From NCBI RefSeq assembly GCF_036588685.1, contig NW_026963295.1, positions 4,030,001-4,094,000 of the forward strand: a DNA stretch of 64,000 nt, read 5' to 3'. The translations under genes were made by a program, and so were the position numbers. A model generated the notes under the pieces. That model made no database searches, was not told the DNA's origin, and was given only the letters and a program-made list of their open reading frames with translations. This document shows, piece by piece, positions 50,852 to 60,647 of the stretch. The DNA is from Mytilus trossulus. Taxonomy: Eukaryota > Mollusca > Bivalvia > Mytilida > Mytilidae. Position 1 is the stretch's first letter, and each line of letters opens with the position of its first letter.

Positions 50852-53800
50852 ACTCTTCAAAGAGACAGAAGAGACAAGCCCAGACACCTCCTTCTTCTAT
50901 AAAAACTTCTACTTCTTTTCGCAAAAACAAATATAAGCAGCAAAATAAAATTCCAGAAATTGCACAGTTAATGAATTTATCAGGGAACAAAATGCAAATT
51001 GAAGTTTGTGGCAAACATGTCACAAGTTTAGTTGACACAGGTGCGCAAATGAGTTGTTGTTCTGTACAATTGCTACAATTCTTAGGGATAAGTAAGGATA
51101 AAATAGAAATTTCAAAAATTAAAAGTGCTATGGGTGTTGGAGGTGAAGTTCATTCTGTACTTGGGTCAGTTTCTCTTCCTCTTATTTTAGGCAATGTTGC
51201 CATGAGGTATAATTTTCATGTTTTTGACAAATTACACCAGCAAATGATTCTTGGTTTTGACTTTCTTCATGATGTTAAGGCTCATATTATATGTGATAGT
51301 GAGACTATTTTCATTCCTGATTCATGTTCGAATACTCTAAATGCTTTAGAGTTGAATTCAGGTCTTGCTAGGACAATGAGTGGTACTTTCATTCCTCCTT
51401 TTCATCAGGCTAATATTCCAATTAGCGTTTCTTCTATCAAGAATCAGATTGCTTTACTAGAGCCTTTGCCATCTTTACCAAAACTGTCTCTTGCTGGTGC
51501 AAAATGTTGTGTTTCTTTAGATGATTCAAATCAGTCATGCTTAAGAATAATGAATCCGACTAAAGACAAAATTTTCCTTCCTGCAAATTATGTTGTTGCT
51601 GCAGTTACTCCTGTTAATTCAGAAGATATAATTTCAATGTCCGAGGACAATGATAAAGTCCAGAATTCTGACAATTCAAAGTCAAAAGTACACACTGAAA
51701 AAGACCAAAATGTCCTTCAATTTGACTTGAGCAATTCTGATCTTACTGATCAACAAAAAGACTTACTTACAGCATTTCTTCACAAAAATAGAAAAGTCTT
51801 TGCTGAAAACCTGAGTGAACTTGGACGCACTCACATGTATGAGCATGTAATTGAAACAGATGAAGCCCCTCCTGTTAGAAAGAGATTTTATAGGCAAACT
51901 CCTCAAGTTTTCGATGAAATGAACCGTCAAATCGAACAAATGCTGAAATATGACATTATTGAAGAGTCTAATAGTGAATGGCAAAGTCCAGTGGTTATGT
52001 GTAAGAAAAAATCAGGGGAGATGAGGTTTTGTGTAGACTATAGGTTATTGAACAAAGTTACACGTCCAAAATTTTTTCCTCTACCCAGGCTAGAAGATGT
52101 GTTCGATGCACTTGGTAAAGCCCAAGCTTCTATTTTCAGTACTTTAGATCTTCTATCTGGATATTGGCAGTGTGGCCTTGACCCCAAAACTGCACACAAA
52201 GCAGCTTTTGTAACTCCTAGTGGTGTCTACCAATGGAAGAGGTTACCATTTGGTTTGGCATCTGCACCTTCCTCTTTTCAGCATTTGCTTACACAAGTCC
52301 TCAGATCTCTGAATTACAAAATAGCTCTGGTTTATGTCGATGACATCCTTGTTTTCAGCAAATCCTTCGAAGAACATCTCAATCACCTTCAGTTAGTCTT
52401 TGACAAACTTATTTCTGCTGGGTTAACTTTGAAACCAGGAAAATGTCTTTTTGCTAGGAAGGAAGTGATTTATTTAGGTCATACAATTTCAAAAGAGGGT
52501 GTCAAGGTAGACACATCAAAGGTAGATGCTGTAAGTACTTTTCCTGTTCCTAAAAACCAAAAACAAATTCGTTCTTTTCTTGGTTTGACAAATTACTACA
52601 GAAAATTCATTGAAGGCTACAGTCACATCGCTACACCTCTCAACCACCTTCTGAAAAATGATGTTCCTTTTGAATGGTCAGAAAAGTGCCAAAAGGCATT
52701 TGATCTGCTCAAAAAGGCTCTTTGTTCTGCGCCTATTCTTGCTTATCCTAATATGTCCAAACCTTTCATTCTTACTACTGATGCCAGCGGCACAGCTATT
52801 GGGTACATATTAGGTCAGTTAGATTCTAAAGGTCAGGAAAAGGTCATTGCTTATGGAGGTCGGTCATTGACACAAGGTGAAAGAGCCTGGGGTGTCAGTG
52901 AATTGGAATGTCTTGCAGTTTTAGAAGGTATCAAGTCATATCATGTTTACTTAGCAAACAGTCATTTCAAGGTTTACACAGATCATCAAGCTCTTAAGTG
53001 GTTAACGAACATTAAGCAGTCCACAGGTCGTTTAGCAAGATGGTCAGTACTTCTTCAGGGATATAGTTTTGACATTTGTTTTCGTCCAGGGAAGAAAAAT
53101 GGGAATGCTGATTGCCTCTCAAGAAGAGAGTATTCTGATTTTCAATCTAGTTCAGAACCTGAAGATGTCATTCCTTCTGTAAATCTTACTTCTATCAGTT
53201 CACAAGAAAGTTCAGAGCCTTTACAGGTAAATTTTGTTTACACTCCTTCAAATTCTTTCATTCCTTCTGTTATGGCAGTTGATGCTGAAGTTTCAGATAA
53301 TCCAGTGATAGAAACAGACCCTAAGCCAACACAAATACAAGAAACTCACACTGAAGTTATGACAGAAAACATAGGTCCTTTGCAAAAAGAATGTTTTGAC
53401 TTTAAACATATCTATGCGTACCTTGAAAATGGCACACTTCCTGATGAATCTAGACTGTCAAAGAAAATTTGTTTAGAAGCAAGTCAGTATGCATTGTTAG
53501 ACGGGATCTTGTACCATTTTTATCAGCCAAGGACACGAGGTAGAAAGAAAGATCTTTTTGTAAAACAACTTGCTTGTCCACGTCAATTTCGAAATGACCT
53601 TCTCAGATCCTATCATGAAATAGGGCACTTTGGTTTTGACAGAACCTATCTAGCTATCAAAAATAAGTACTTCTTTCCTGGAATGTACCAAGCAGTGGCA
53701 GATTACATTAGAGGCTGTGATGCTTGTCAAAGAGCTAAACCACATGTTCATGCAAAAAGAGTTCCTTTAACTCCAATGCCTATTACAGACACTTTTGCAA

Positions 53801-55023
53801 GATGGCACATTGATCTCATAGGTCCTTTCAAGGAAACAAAATTAGGTTATCGTCATATTCTTATAGTAGTATGTGCATTCAGCAAATGGACAGAGGCTTT
53901 TCCAGTGAGATCTGAAACAGCTGCAGAAATTGCGGATGTTCTTCACAAAGAGGTATTCTCCCGTTACGGAAGTCCCACTAGCCTTGTTTCAGATCGTGGT
54001 CAAGGGTTTATGAGTAAGCTTGTTGCTGCTGTAACTCAGATTTATAATGTGAAACACTATTTCACAAGTTCCTACCATCCTCAGACTAATTCAGTTGCAG
54101 AGCGAACAAACAAGACTGTCATACAATGTCTGAGAACCATTGTAGATGAAAATCAATCAAATTGGGTAGAACTCCTTCCAGGTATACTTATGGCTTTTCG
54201 CATGTCTCCATCAGCATCTTCTGAGTTTTCTCCATATCATTTACTTTTTGGTAAAGAAATGAACCTTCCTGTTGACACCACTCTGCTTCCAAAAACAGAC
54301 ATTAACAAAAATCTGAAGGTTCATATTGAAAACATCATGGATTGTCTAAAAATAGCCAAAAGGTGTGCAACTGACAACTTGAAATATGCACAGGAAAAAC
54401 AAAAGAAGCATTACGACAAAAATACTGCTTTGCCAAAATTCGAAATCCAAGATTTAGTTCTTATATATAATCCTAAAGTGCCAGTTGGGTTAGCTTCAAA
54501 ATTACACAGAAAACAAGATGGTCCATTCTACATAGTTGCCAAAGGACTGAATCATACATACAAATTGAGAAGGTGTGAAAACAACAAGATGCTAAAAAGC
54601 ATGATCAATGCAAACAGGTTGAAAATATACACTCCCCCAGATCATCGTCCAGATCAAAATGCACCTCCTCCTGATGTTCCACGTCCAGACCCAAGGAGGG
54701 AAGAACAACCAAATTTCCAAAATCCAGTCCCTCCACTGAATCCAGACAATGATGAAATTATTCCGAATCAAGATGCTGATACTTCAGATACTGATGAACC
54801 TATAGATGATGGTTCAAAACAATTTTATGATGTTGAAAAACTTGTCCAAAGTAAAAAGATCAATGGTGAACAACAATTTCTGGTAAAATGGGTCGGATAC
54901 AGGGAAAAGACCTGGGAACCAGAACAAAATCTGCCAATTCAAATGGTGCGTCAATACCTTGCAACAAAAACACAAAAAGGGACCAAACGAAAGAAAAGAA
55001 AACGAAATGATATTTTTCATTAA
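50821..55023 (+). CDS. Pol polyprotein (PR-RT-RNaseH-IN-chromodomain)
   Basis: The frame is continuous with gag after the UAG (1400 codons); the first ATG is at 50971 (1350 residues, numbering used here). Protease: 'LVDTGAQMS' (D22) and 'ILGFDFL'. RT: YVDD at 455-458, preceded by 'RFCVDYRLLNKVT' and 'LPFGLASAPSSFQHL'. RNase H: 'LTTDASGTAIGYILG'. Integrase: zinc finger H-x3-H...CDAC, then D948, D1008 and E1044 (D-59-D-35-E), GPF motif, and a C-terminal chromodomain (about 1298-1343, 'QFLVKWVGY' and 'TWEPEQNL'). All catalytic residues are present. The chromodomain likely directs integration to methylated-histone chromatin, although this copy sits in a coding exon. Confidence 0.95.
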   Translation, partial: GHGPIQSLGRHSSKRQKRQAQTPPSSIKTSTSFRKNKYKQQNKIPEIAQLMNLSGNKMQIEVCGKHVTSLVDTGAQMSCCSVQLLQFLGISKDKIEISKIKSAMGVGGEVHSVLGSVSLPLILGNVAMRYNFHVFDKLHQQMILGFDFLHDVKAHIICDSETIFIPDSCSNTLNALELNSGLARTMSGTFIPPFHQANIPISVSSIKNQIALLEPLPSLPKLSLAGAKCCVSLDDSNQSCLRIMNPTKDKIFLPANYVVAAVTPVNSEDIISMSEDNDKVQNSDNSKSKVHTEKDQNVLQFDLSNSDLTDQQKDLLTAFLHKNRKVFAENLSELGRTHMYEHVIETDEAPPVRKRFYRQTPQVFDEMNRQIEQMLKYDIIEESNSEWQSPVVMCKKKSGEMRFCVDYRLLNKVTRPKFFPLPRLEDVFDALGKAQASIFSTLDLLSGYWQCGLDPKTAHKAAFVTPSGVYQWKRLPFGLASAPSSFQHLLTQVLRSLNYKIALVYVDDILVFSKSFEEHLNHLQLVFDKLISAGLTLKPGKCLFARKEVIYLGHTISKEGVKVDTSKVDAVSTFPVPKNQKQIRSFLGLTNYYRKFIEGYSHIATPLNHLLKNDVPFEWSEKCQKAFDLLKKALCSAPILAYPNMSKPFILTTDASGTAIGYILGQLDSKGQEKVIAYGGRSLTQGERAWGVSELECLAVLEGIKSYHVYLANSHFKVYTDHQALKWLTNIKQSTGRLARWSVLLQGYSFDICFRPGKKNGNADCLSRREYSDFQSSSEPEDVIPSVNLTSISSQESSEPLQVNFVYTPSNSFIPSVMAVDAEVSDNPVIETDPKPTQIQETHTEVMTENIGPLQKECFDFKHIYAYLENGTLPDESRLSKKICLEASQYALLDGILYHFYQPRTRGRKKDLFVKQLACPRQFRNDLLRSYHEIGHFGFDRTYLAIKNKYFFPGMYQAVADYIRGCDACQRAKPHVHAKRVPLTPMPITDTFARWHIDLIGPFKETKLGYRHILIVVCAFSKWTEAFPVRSETAAEIADVLHKEVFSRYGSPTSLVSDRGQGFMSKLVAAVTQIYNVKHYFTSSYHPQTNSVAERTNKTVIQCLRTIVDENQSNWVELLPGILMAFRMSPSASSEFSPYHLLFGKEMNLPVDTTLLPKTDINKNLKVHIENIMDCLKIAKRCATDNLKYAQEKQKKHYDKNTALPKFEIQDLVLIYNPKVPVGLASKLHRKQDGPFYIVAKGLNHTYKLRRCENNKMLKSMINANRLKIYTPPDHRPDQNAPPPDVPRPDPRREEQPNFQNPVPPLNPDNDEIIPNQDADTSDTDEPIDDGSKQFYDVEKLVQSKKINGEQQFLVKWVGYREKTWEPEQNLPIQMVRQYLATKTQKGTKRKKRKRNDIFH

Positions 55024-55077
55024 GTTGCATAAATTAAGCATTTATGACTGATGCTTTTCATATTTTTCTATGCTTTC

Positions 55078-55260
55078 ATATTTTTCATTGTTCTAGTATT
55101 TCATAGTGTCCTAGTATTTCATAGTGTCCTAGTATTTCCATTGTTCTGTACATTTGTATTTCATATTGTTCTAGTATTTCATAGTGTTCTAGTATTTCAT
55201 AGTGTTCTAGTATTTCATAGTGTTCTAGTATTTCATATTGTCCTATTGTTTCAAATTCCA
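55078..55260 (+). repeat. 18-bp tandem repeats between pol and env
   Basis: About ten imperfect copies of 'gttctagtatttcatagt' occupy the pol-env spacer. Unit variants have 'gtcctagtatttc'. The repeats keep several frames open, but these are not genes. Confidence 0.9.
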
Positions 55261-55647
55261 TGCAATCATATTCTATTCAAAGGTTAGTGAAAATCAGTGT
55301 TCGCAGTTTCAGTTCTTTGTTCTATTCGAAAGGAGATTTCTAGTTCATTATTCCTTCCTTAATATATTGGTTCATTCGTAAGTTCAGTTCATTTAGTTCA
55401 AAATGTGTGCATGTTCATGTGCAGTACAAACACATTTTTTTTGACAAAGTGCTCAATAATAATTGTTTTACCTTGATCTTACATTCAGAATATTCATGTT
55501 GACTTTGGCAAAACATTGATGTCCAACTATGCTTAATTTCTTATAACTTTGTTTTCTGTGTATTGATGTCACAATTATGAGGAAACTCATGTTCATAGTG
55601 CTAAAAGGGAGTTATAAACCCTAAACCGACATTCAGTGCACACTCTA

Positions 55648-55674
55648 ACACCTTCTACCTTTCTTTTCTCTAGG
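55648..55674 (+). promoter_or_regulatory. Strong 3' splice site for a subgenomic env mRNA
   Basis: A pyrimidine-rich tract 'ccttctacctttcttttctc' is followed by TAG|GAACC (AG at 55672-55673). The env frame is open back to this acceptor and is hydrophobic in that part, so spliced transcripts could start env from an upstream ATG, as in errantiviruses. Inferred, not shown. Confidence 0.6.
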
Positions 55675-55705
55675 AACCTTAAGTTTTGCCACAGTCTTAG
55701 TATGG

Positions 55706-58072
55706 ATGCTTCTGCTGAATGTTTTAGCTGTGAATGCAGAAAAGGAAAAACTTGTGCAACGCACAAATTATGGAGTTACTTTTGTCAAAGAGGCGGATAT
55801 AGTCTTTGGAAGCGAACACTGGTTTCACACATTCGAGATTTCTATTCCACATAAGATTCATAAATTCTCCTATCCATCATGTGAAATTATTCATCAAAAC
55901 TGCTTCATTCTCAATCAAGTTATTTCGCATTTGTCTGCATTGAAAACAGACGTTGCTTCAAATGTTAATAGTACTGTGGAGATAATTCATAAGCTTATTC
56001 CAAAAGCGTATTTCAAAATTAATACAACAAGTACACAAAGTAGGAGTAAAAGAGGATTATTCAATTTCATCGGATCCATTTCCAGATCTCTATTCGGCAC
56101 AGCAACAGTGAAAGACGTTCAAAAGTTAGCCAGACATGTTAACATTCTGATAAACAGAAATAATAAATTTGCTAAAGCAATGACAGAACATGATCAGTTG
56201 CTGTCATCCTTCATGTCAAAAACTGATGAAAGATTTCAAAATATTGTTTTAGGTGTTCAGCAAAATCATGACATCATGGAGAACCTTACTTCAGAAACTT
56301 CAAAATTTGTTGCACACTTTGAAGAAGTCAGTGTAAAACTGTCAAATTTACTTATTGATCAGATGAATTTATCATCATCTGTTAACAAATATTTAGAAGA
56401 ATTGAAAATAGGGATACATGAAATGGTAAAGGGAAATTTATCACCTTTTCTCATTTCTCCAAATATTTTGAAAAATACACTCAAGCATGTCCAGCTTATT
56501 CTAAATGAAAAGTTCAAAGGATTCTACTTGTTAAATACTGATCCTGCATATTATTATTCATCTTCACAATTGTTGTATGCCAGAAATCATTCTACTTTAT
56601 ATGTTACTTTGAAATTTCCAATTTCTACGTTTTCAACGCCTCTTGCATTATATAGAGTAAACTCATTTCCAGTACCTATCAATTCGTCAAGCAATCATGG
56701 CACCAAAATTATGGACCTTCCTGAATATTTCGTTGTTACAAGTAATAATCAATATTACAATCATATCTCTTATTCTAGAATCAGTTCTTGTACAGGAAAA
56801 ACAACATTATATTGTTCCTATAGTTTACCACTTGTGTCAACAGTTTCAAAAACTTGCATTTCTTCTCTGTATTTTAATTCAAAACAAGATGTTCATGAAC
56901 ATTGTGATTTTAGATTCCTCATGAATGTTATCAAACCTACAGTTGAAGAAATTTATGACAATACTTTACTAGTGTATAAAATGAACACTCTTGCATTTGA
57001 GTGTCCAAGCAAACATAAAATAGTTGAAGGCTGCAATTTTTGTTTTATCCAAATACCTTGTATGTGTTCACTGTCCACAGATTCTTTGTATATTCCAAAG
57101 AAAATAGAAAAATGTACAAATTATAAAGACACAGTTACTGTTCTCCATCCAATTAACTTAGCATTAATTCAGCATTTCTTTGATTCTGACACTTATTCAT
57201 CCATTCTAGGAGATACTACCTTCACCAAACAAATTAATATTCAAATACCTGCAATTAATATTTTTAACCATTCTTTTTCTAATATTATTGCACAAGACCA
57301 TAACCTTCACCTAAGTTTAAAACGCATCGCACAAGCTACCCTTAAACAAAAAACTGTCTTCAAATCACTCTCTGAACCTCTAATTAATGGTGATATTTCT
57401 ATGGATGACTCATGGCTTGATCTTAATACCATTCTAATTATTTCTTCTCTATGTGTGTCAGGTCTACTTGTCATTGCATGTATAGTACTTTTTAACAAAA
57501 TTCGCATTCTAACAGCCACACTTCTATTGCTTCAAAAGATTCCTCGTTCACATAGTTTATCCAATCCTTCTCCCTTACCATCCTTTATTTACAAGCACCT
57601 TGCAACAACTACTGAATCCTCGCATGTTCAAAGCATTTTTAATACACAATGTAATCCTTGGCCTTTTGTTGCTCTGTCTTTTACCATGACTTTGGCCTTA
57701 GTTATTGTTTCGATTTATTTCTTCAAAAAGTTCAACAACAGAAACCATACAAAAGTAGTACTGGAGATCACAAATGGGTTATCATGTATAACAATACCCA
57801 TCATTACCCTATCACTTTGTCCATCAGATTGGGATATTACTGCCCCAAACTGTATTCAAAATATGAGAATATCTGGAACATTTTGTACAAGACTACATGC
57901 AGATTTTGATAACTTTTCTATTGTTAATATAAATACTAAACATGAAATTCCCATTCCTGAAGATATTTCAGTAAATCCCTATACCGCCAGTAGACTTAAA
58001 AAGATGTTTGGTACTCCCTTCTTCTGCCATGTTTTAATCACACACCACAATTACTTTACAAGAATAAAGTAA
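55706..58072 (+). CDS. Envelope-like glycoprotein of baculovirus F / errantivirus type
   Basis: 788 residues from the ATG at 55706. A hydrophobic leader extends upstream of this ATG to the splice acceptor, so the true start may lie in a spliced 5' exon. A furin-type site RSKR (113-116) is followed directly by a fusion-peptide-like GLFNFIGSISRSLFGT, the hallmark of F-type fusion proteins. A heptad-rich region follows (about 130-240), then a Cys-rich ectodomain. There are several N-glycosylation sequons. A membrane segment lies at about 574-594 ('ILIISSLCVSGLLVIACIVL') and a second hydrophobic segment at about 651-674, leaving a tail of some 115 residues. Two membrane segments are unusual for this family. 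No internal stop or frameshift. Its presence suggests possible infectious or cell-to-cell transfer, which the sequence alone cannot prove. Confidence 0.85.
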   Translation: MLLLNVLAVNAEKEKLVQRTNYGVTFVKEADIVFGSEHWFHTFEISIPHKIHKFSYPSCEIIHQNCFILNQVISHLSALKTDVASNVNSTVEIIHKLIPKAYFKINTTSTQSRSKRGLFNFIGSISRSLFGTATVKDVQKLARHVNILINRNNKFAKAMTEHDQLLSSFMSKTDERFQNIVLGVQQNHDIMENLTSETSKFVAHFEEVSVKLSNLLIDQMNLSSSVNKYLEELKIGIHEMVKGNLSPFLISPNILKNTLKHVQLILNEKFKGFYLLNTDPAYYYSSSQLLYARNHSTLYVTLKFPISTFSTPLALYRVNSFPVPINSSSNHGTKIMDLPEYFVVTSNNQYYNHISYSRISSCTGKTTLYCSYSLPLVSTVSKTCISSLYFNSKQDVHEHCDFRFLMNVIKPTVEEIYDNTLLVYKMNTLAFECPSKHKIVEGCNFCFIQIPCMCSLSTDSLYIPKKIEKCTNYKDTVTVLHPINLALIQHFFDSDTYSSILGDTTFTKQINIQIPAINIFNHSFSNIIAQDHNLHLSLKRIAQATLKQKTVFKSLSEPLINGDISMDDSWLDLNTILIISSLCVSGLLVIACIVLFNKIRILTATLLLLQKIPRSHSLSNPSPLPSFIYKHLATTTESSHVQSIFNTQCNPWPFVALSFTMTLALVIVSIYFFKKFNNRNHTKVVLEITNGLSCITIPIITLSLCPSDWDITAPNCIQNMRISGTFCTRLHADFDNFSIVNINTKHEIPIPEDISVNPYTASRLKKMFGTPFFCHVLITHHNYFTRIK

Positions 58073-58314
58073 TAATTTATTCATATACTACTATATTTTT
58101 ATTGATGGACATATTCTTATACTTGTGCATGACTTGGTACAATCTTAGTCTTCTTGTTTTTATTGTTGATCTTAGTCAAGAAATTCAAATTTTGCTTAAT
58201 TGGACAAAACCATCCAAAATTTTTTTAAACTTTTCGAATAAATTTTCAGTTCAATATTCATGATGGTAAATTTCATTCTTTGCGGACAAAGAATTTTTCA
58301 GCGGTGAGGGAATA
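58073..58314 (+). other. 3' untranslated region with polypurine tract
   Basis: Non-coding; ends 'gcggtgagggaata' directly before the 3' LTR, a short purine-rich tract suited to plus-strand priming. Confidence 0.65.
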
Positions 58315-58991
58315 TGTGACAGCGGAAATTCACGTTTCACTTCTTGTTTCAGATTTTCATGTTTTATTGTATATATTTATATGTTTTAATAAAGATTCTT
58401 ATTTTCATGATTTTTATAATAAAAGTTCATTTCTAAGTTTTATAACTTTACAGATATCTGATTTCACATGGAAAAATATAGTTTCGTAACTTTTAATCTT
58501 CATAGCATTGTTTGGTAAAATTAAGTTACATAAAGAATTTACAAGTCAATTAACAAAGACTTTTTCACAATAGATAGCAAATAAAGGATTACATAATTTA
58601 GTACAATTTCCTTCTCAATAATTTAGATAATCCGTCCCTTAGTGACATATGTGAGTCACATGATTCACAGCGTTACCTTAAGTAACCTTGAGGTACCCCA
58701 CAGGATTATTTAATGTTTTTCCTTTGTTAATCAAAAGAAATTTCCCTAATTAACCTCGCCTGGAAACCAAGCTTGATACCTGGACAAACGTTTCTGGTCA
58801 CTTGCATTCGTGACCAGCAAAGAATAAACATCTATTTTTATACAAGCTTGTTCTTATTCCAGTATCCTAAGTTCCAGTTCAGTGCAGTTCCAGCACACGT
58901 TCATACAAGCAGTACACGGTCACTCACACTACATAAACAAACACCAGCAAGTCCAGTAACTCTGTATTACCCTACCCAAACAAAGTTCACA
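58315..58991 (+). repeat. 3' LTR (677 bp)
   Basis: Same length as the 5' LTR and, base by base by eye, the same sequence (TGTGACAGCGG to AAAGTTCACA). AP-1-like TGAGTCA at 58652-58658. Confidence 0.95.
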
Positions 58992-58995
58992 GTTA
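58992..58995 (+). repeat. Target-site duplication GTTA (right)
   Basis: Second copy of the 4-bp duplication, after which the lectin exon resumes with 'tctcaaacatgacc'. Confidence 0.93.
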
Positions 58996-59059
58996 TCTCA
59001 AACATGACCAGTCTTGTTACAAAATGATACGAACTTTAGCGACATGGGCTGAAGCAACC
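58996..59059 (+). CDS. Lectin B exon 2, right fragment
   Basis: Continues the exon interrupted at 48983, through SCYKMIRTLATWAEAT, to donor GTGAGT. With the 25-nt left fragment it is 89 nt, as in copy A. Confidence 0.9.
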
Positions 59060-59907
59060 GTGAGTATTAATGCATATATGAGTTCCTAAATTATACCTTA
59101 AACTGATAATTAACACCGTCTTTCATTAATTTTAATAATAAAACAGGTTTAGATCAGGGAGAATTTTACAGCGAGGTAAAGTCTTGTGTTTGCATATAAA
59201 CTCTCATCATATATACCAGTAGTGAAAGTTAATATTTGCGCCAGACGCGCGCGCTTCGTCTACAAAAAACTCATCAGTGACGTTTAAATCAATTTAAGAA
59301 AAAAAGTCAAGTGAAAGTAAGTCTTCTATACAAGCTGGACTGTGAAACTTTATTTGCATGCATAAAGTGTTGGTTTTGTAATGTGACATAACTCCTTTTT
59401 AAATTCAAATTACAATAGTGTTATATATGCAACAATCATAATAAACGTATTCAACAAAGTTGATGTCATGAATTGGCCGAAACTCTCATTTAATAAACAT
59501 GCATGAATTTACACAAATTCTCAGGGGTGGATTCAGCTGATGGCGTGGCGGGCGTGTGGCCCTCTCAATTTAAAAAAGCATTCCTCAGCTTAATAAAGAA
59601 TACTTCGATAATTTATACTTAAAAAAATTTAAGTTTGAGCTCCCCAAACCTAATATCCTGGATTCAGGGCCTACAAAAATATTGAGTATGAATACACGTT
59701 TATAGATTAACCTGCTGTGGTAGTATTTGTTCTCTATTCATTTATATTTTTGGCGCATTATGTATTCTTTTTATTTGAGCACTCCATTCTTCTCTTGGAA
59801 TTTTTTTTTGGCCCATTTTTTTCTTTTCTTTAAATTTTTGCCGATTATTCTCTATCCTGTAAACCCCATTCAGATCCCTCATATTTTTCTGCTTGTTTTT
59901 ATCATAG
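59060..59907 (+). other. Lectin B intron 2
   Basis: Contains a dispersed repeat fragment at about 59220-59290 ('gccagacgcgcgcgcttcgtc') and T-rich DNA. Ends 'ttatcatag'. Confidence 0.7.
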
Positions 59908-59998
59908 ATATACTGTCGAGCAATGGGGTCACAACTGGCAAACTTAGAGACAGCGACAGAGGACCATTTCGTACATGGAATGATACAAAACCTGGGAG
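59908..59998 (+). CDS. Lectin B exon 3
   Basis: 91 nt, IYCRAMGSQLANLETATEDH to QNLG, donor GTAAGA, as in copy A. Confidence 0.9.
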
Positions 59999-60089
59999 GT
60001 AAGAAGATTACATAAAACAAAAAGTGGTACTATGCTGTAAAACCAAGGAGTTTTAAAATACAATACTATCAGCATTAGATTAGTTTTGA

Positions 60090-60235
60090 TTTTTAGTTTT
60101 GGTGTTTAACGCCACTTTTAGGCACCGCATTTAGGCTTTTACGTGGCGGTGAGTGTTTACTGGTGGTGGAAGCCGGAGTGCCCAGAGAAAACCTCCGACC
60201 TTTGATAGAAAAACTGACAATCTTAGTTAATTAAT
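60090..60235 (+). repeat. Conserved mollusc SINE-like domain
   Basis: 'ggtgtttaacgccactttta', 'acgtggcggtgagtg', 'ggtggtggaagccggagtgc' and 'ccagagaaaacctccgacc' form a block I recognise as a widely conserved interspersed sequence in bivalve and other mollusc genomes. It lies in lectin B intron 3 and is absent from copy A. Confidence 0.6.
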
Positions 60236-60415
60236 TCGAGTGCATCTGCATTAGTAATTGTTTTGTTAAAATGTAATATATATAAGCCGTTAAACAGCCC
60301 TGTCATTCATTCTATGCTAAGAACACAATAGGATTGAATGATACTTCAGCAAGATCATTTATGAAAATTCTAAACAAAAGAGATGACAATATCGATCCTT
60401 GTTATGAATTTCCAG

Positions 60416-60647
60416 GTAGTTATGATCCACCGAAGTTTTGGCTGGGTGGAAACGATATTGTAACTGAGGGTGAATGGATGTGGGCTAAAACTCATACCAA
60501 ATTAACCTACACAAACTGGGGACCAGGTCAACCTGACAACAGTCATAAAGGACTTGGAGAAAACTGTTTGGAACTTTCAAAGAATCAGGCTTGGAACTGG
60601 AATGATGATTACTGTGAACACAGGATATATTTTATCTGTGAAAGACC
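60416..60647 (+). CDS. Lectin B exon 4 (sugar-binding)
   Basis: 232 nt, nine more than copy A (extra residues after QPD). Bounded by 'tttccag' and 'gtaagt'. QPD, WND and cysteines intact. An open frame beginning at 60334 reads through the acceptor but its upstream part is intronic. Confidence 0.92.

Larger units (their letters stand above)
48984..58991 (+). mobile_element. Complete Ty3/Gypsy-type LTR retroelement with chromodomain and envelope-like gene (10,008 bp)
   Basis: Structure: 677-bp LTR (TGTGAC...TTCACA), primer-binding region, gag, UAG, pol (PR-RT-RNaseH-IN-GPF-chromodomain), intergenic 18-bp repeats, splice acceptor, env-like ORF, purine-rich tract, 677-bp LTR. It is flanked by GTTA duplications. 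The two LTRs read as identical throughout by eye, and all ORFs are open, so insertion is very recent. IN domain motifs (GPF, C-terminal chromodomain) place pol near chromoviruses, while the envelope is of errantivirus/baculovirus F type. It inserted into coding exon 2 of a C-type lectin. Confidence 0.95.
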
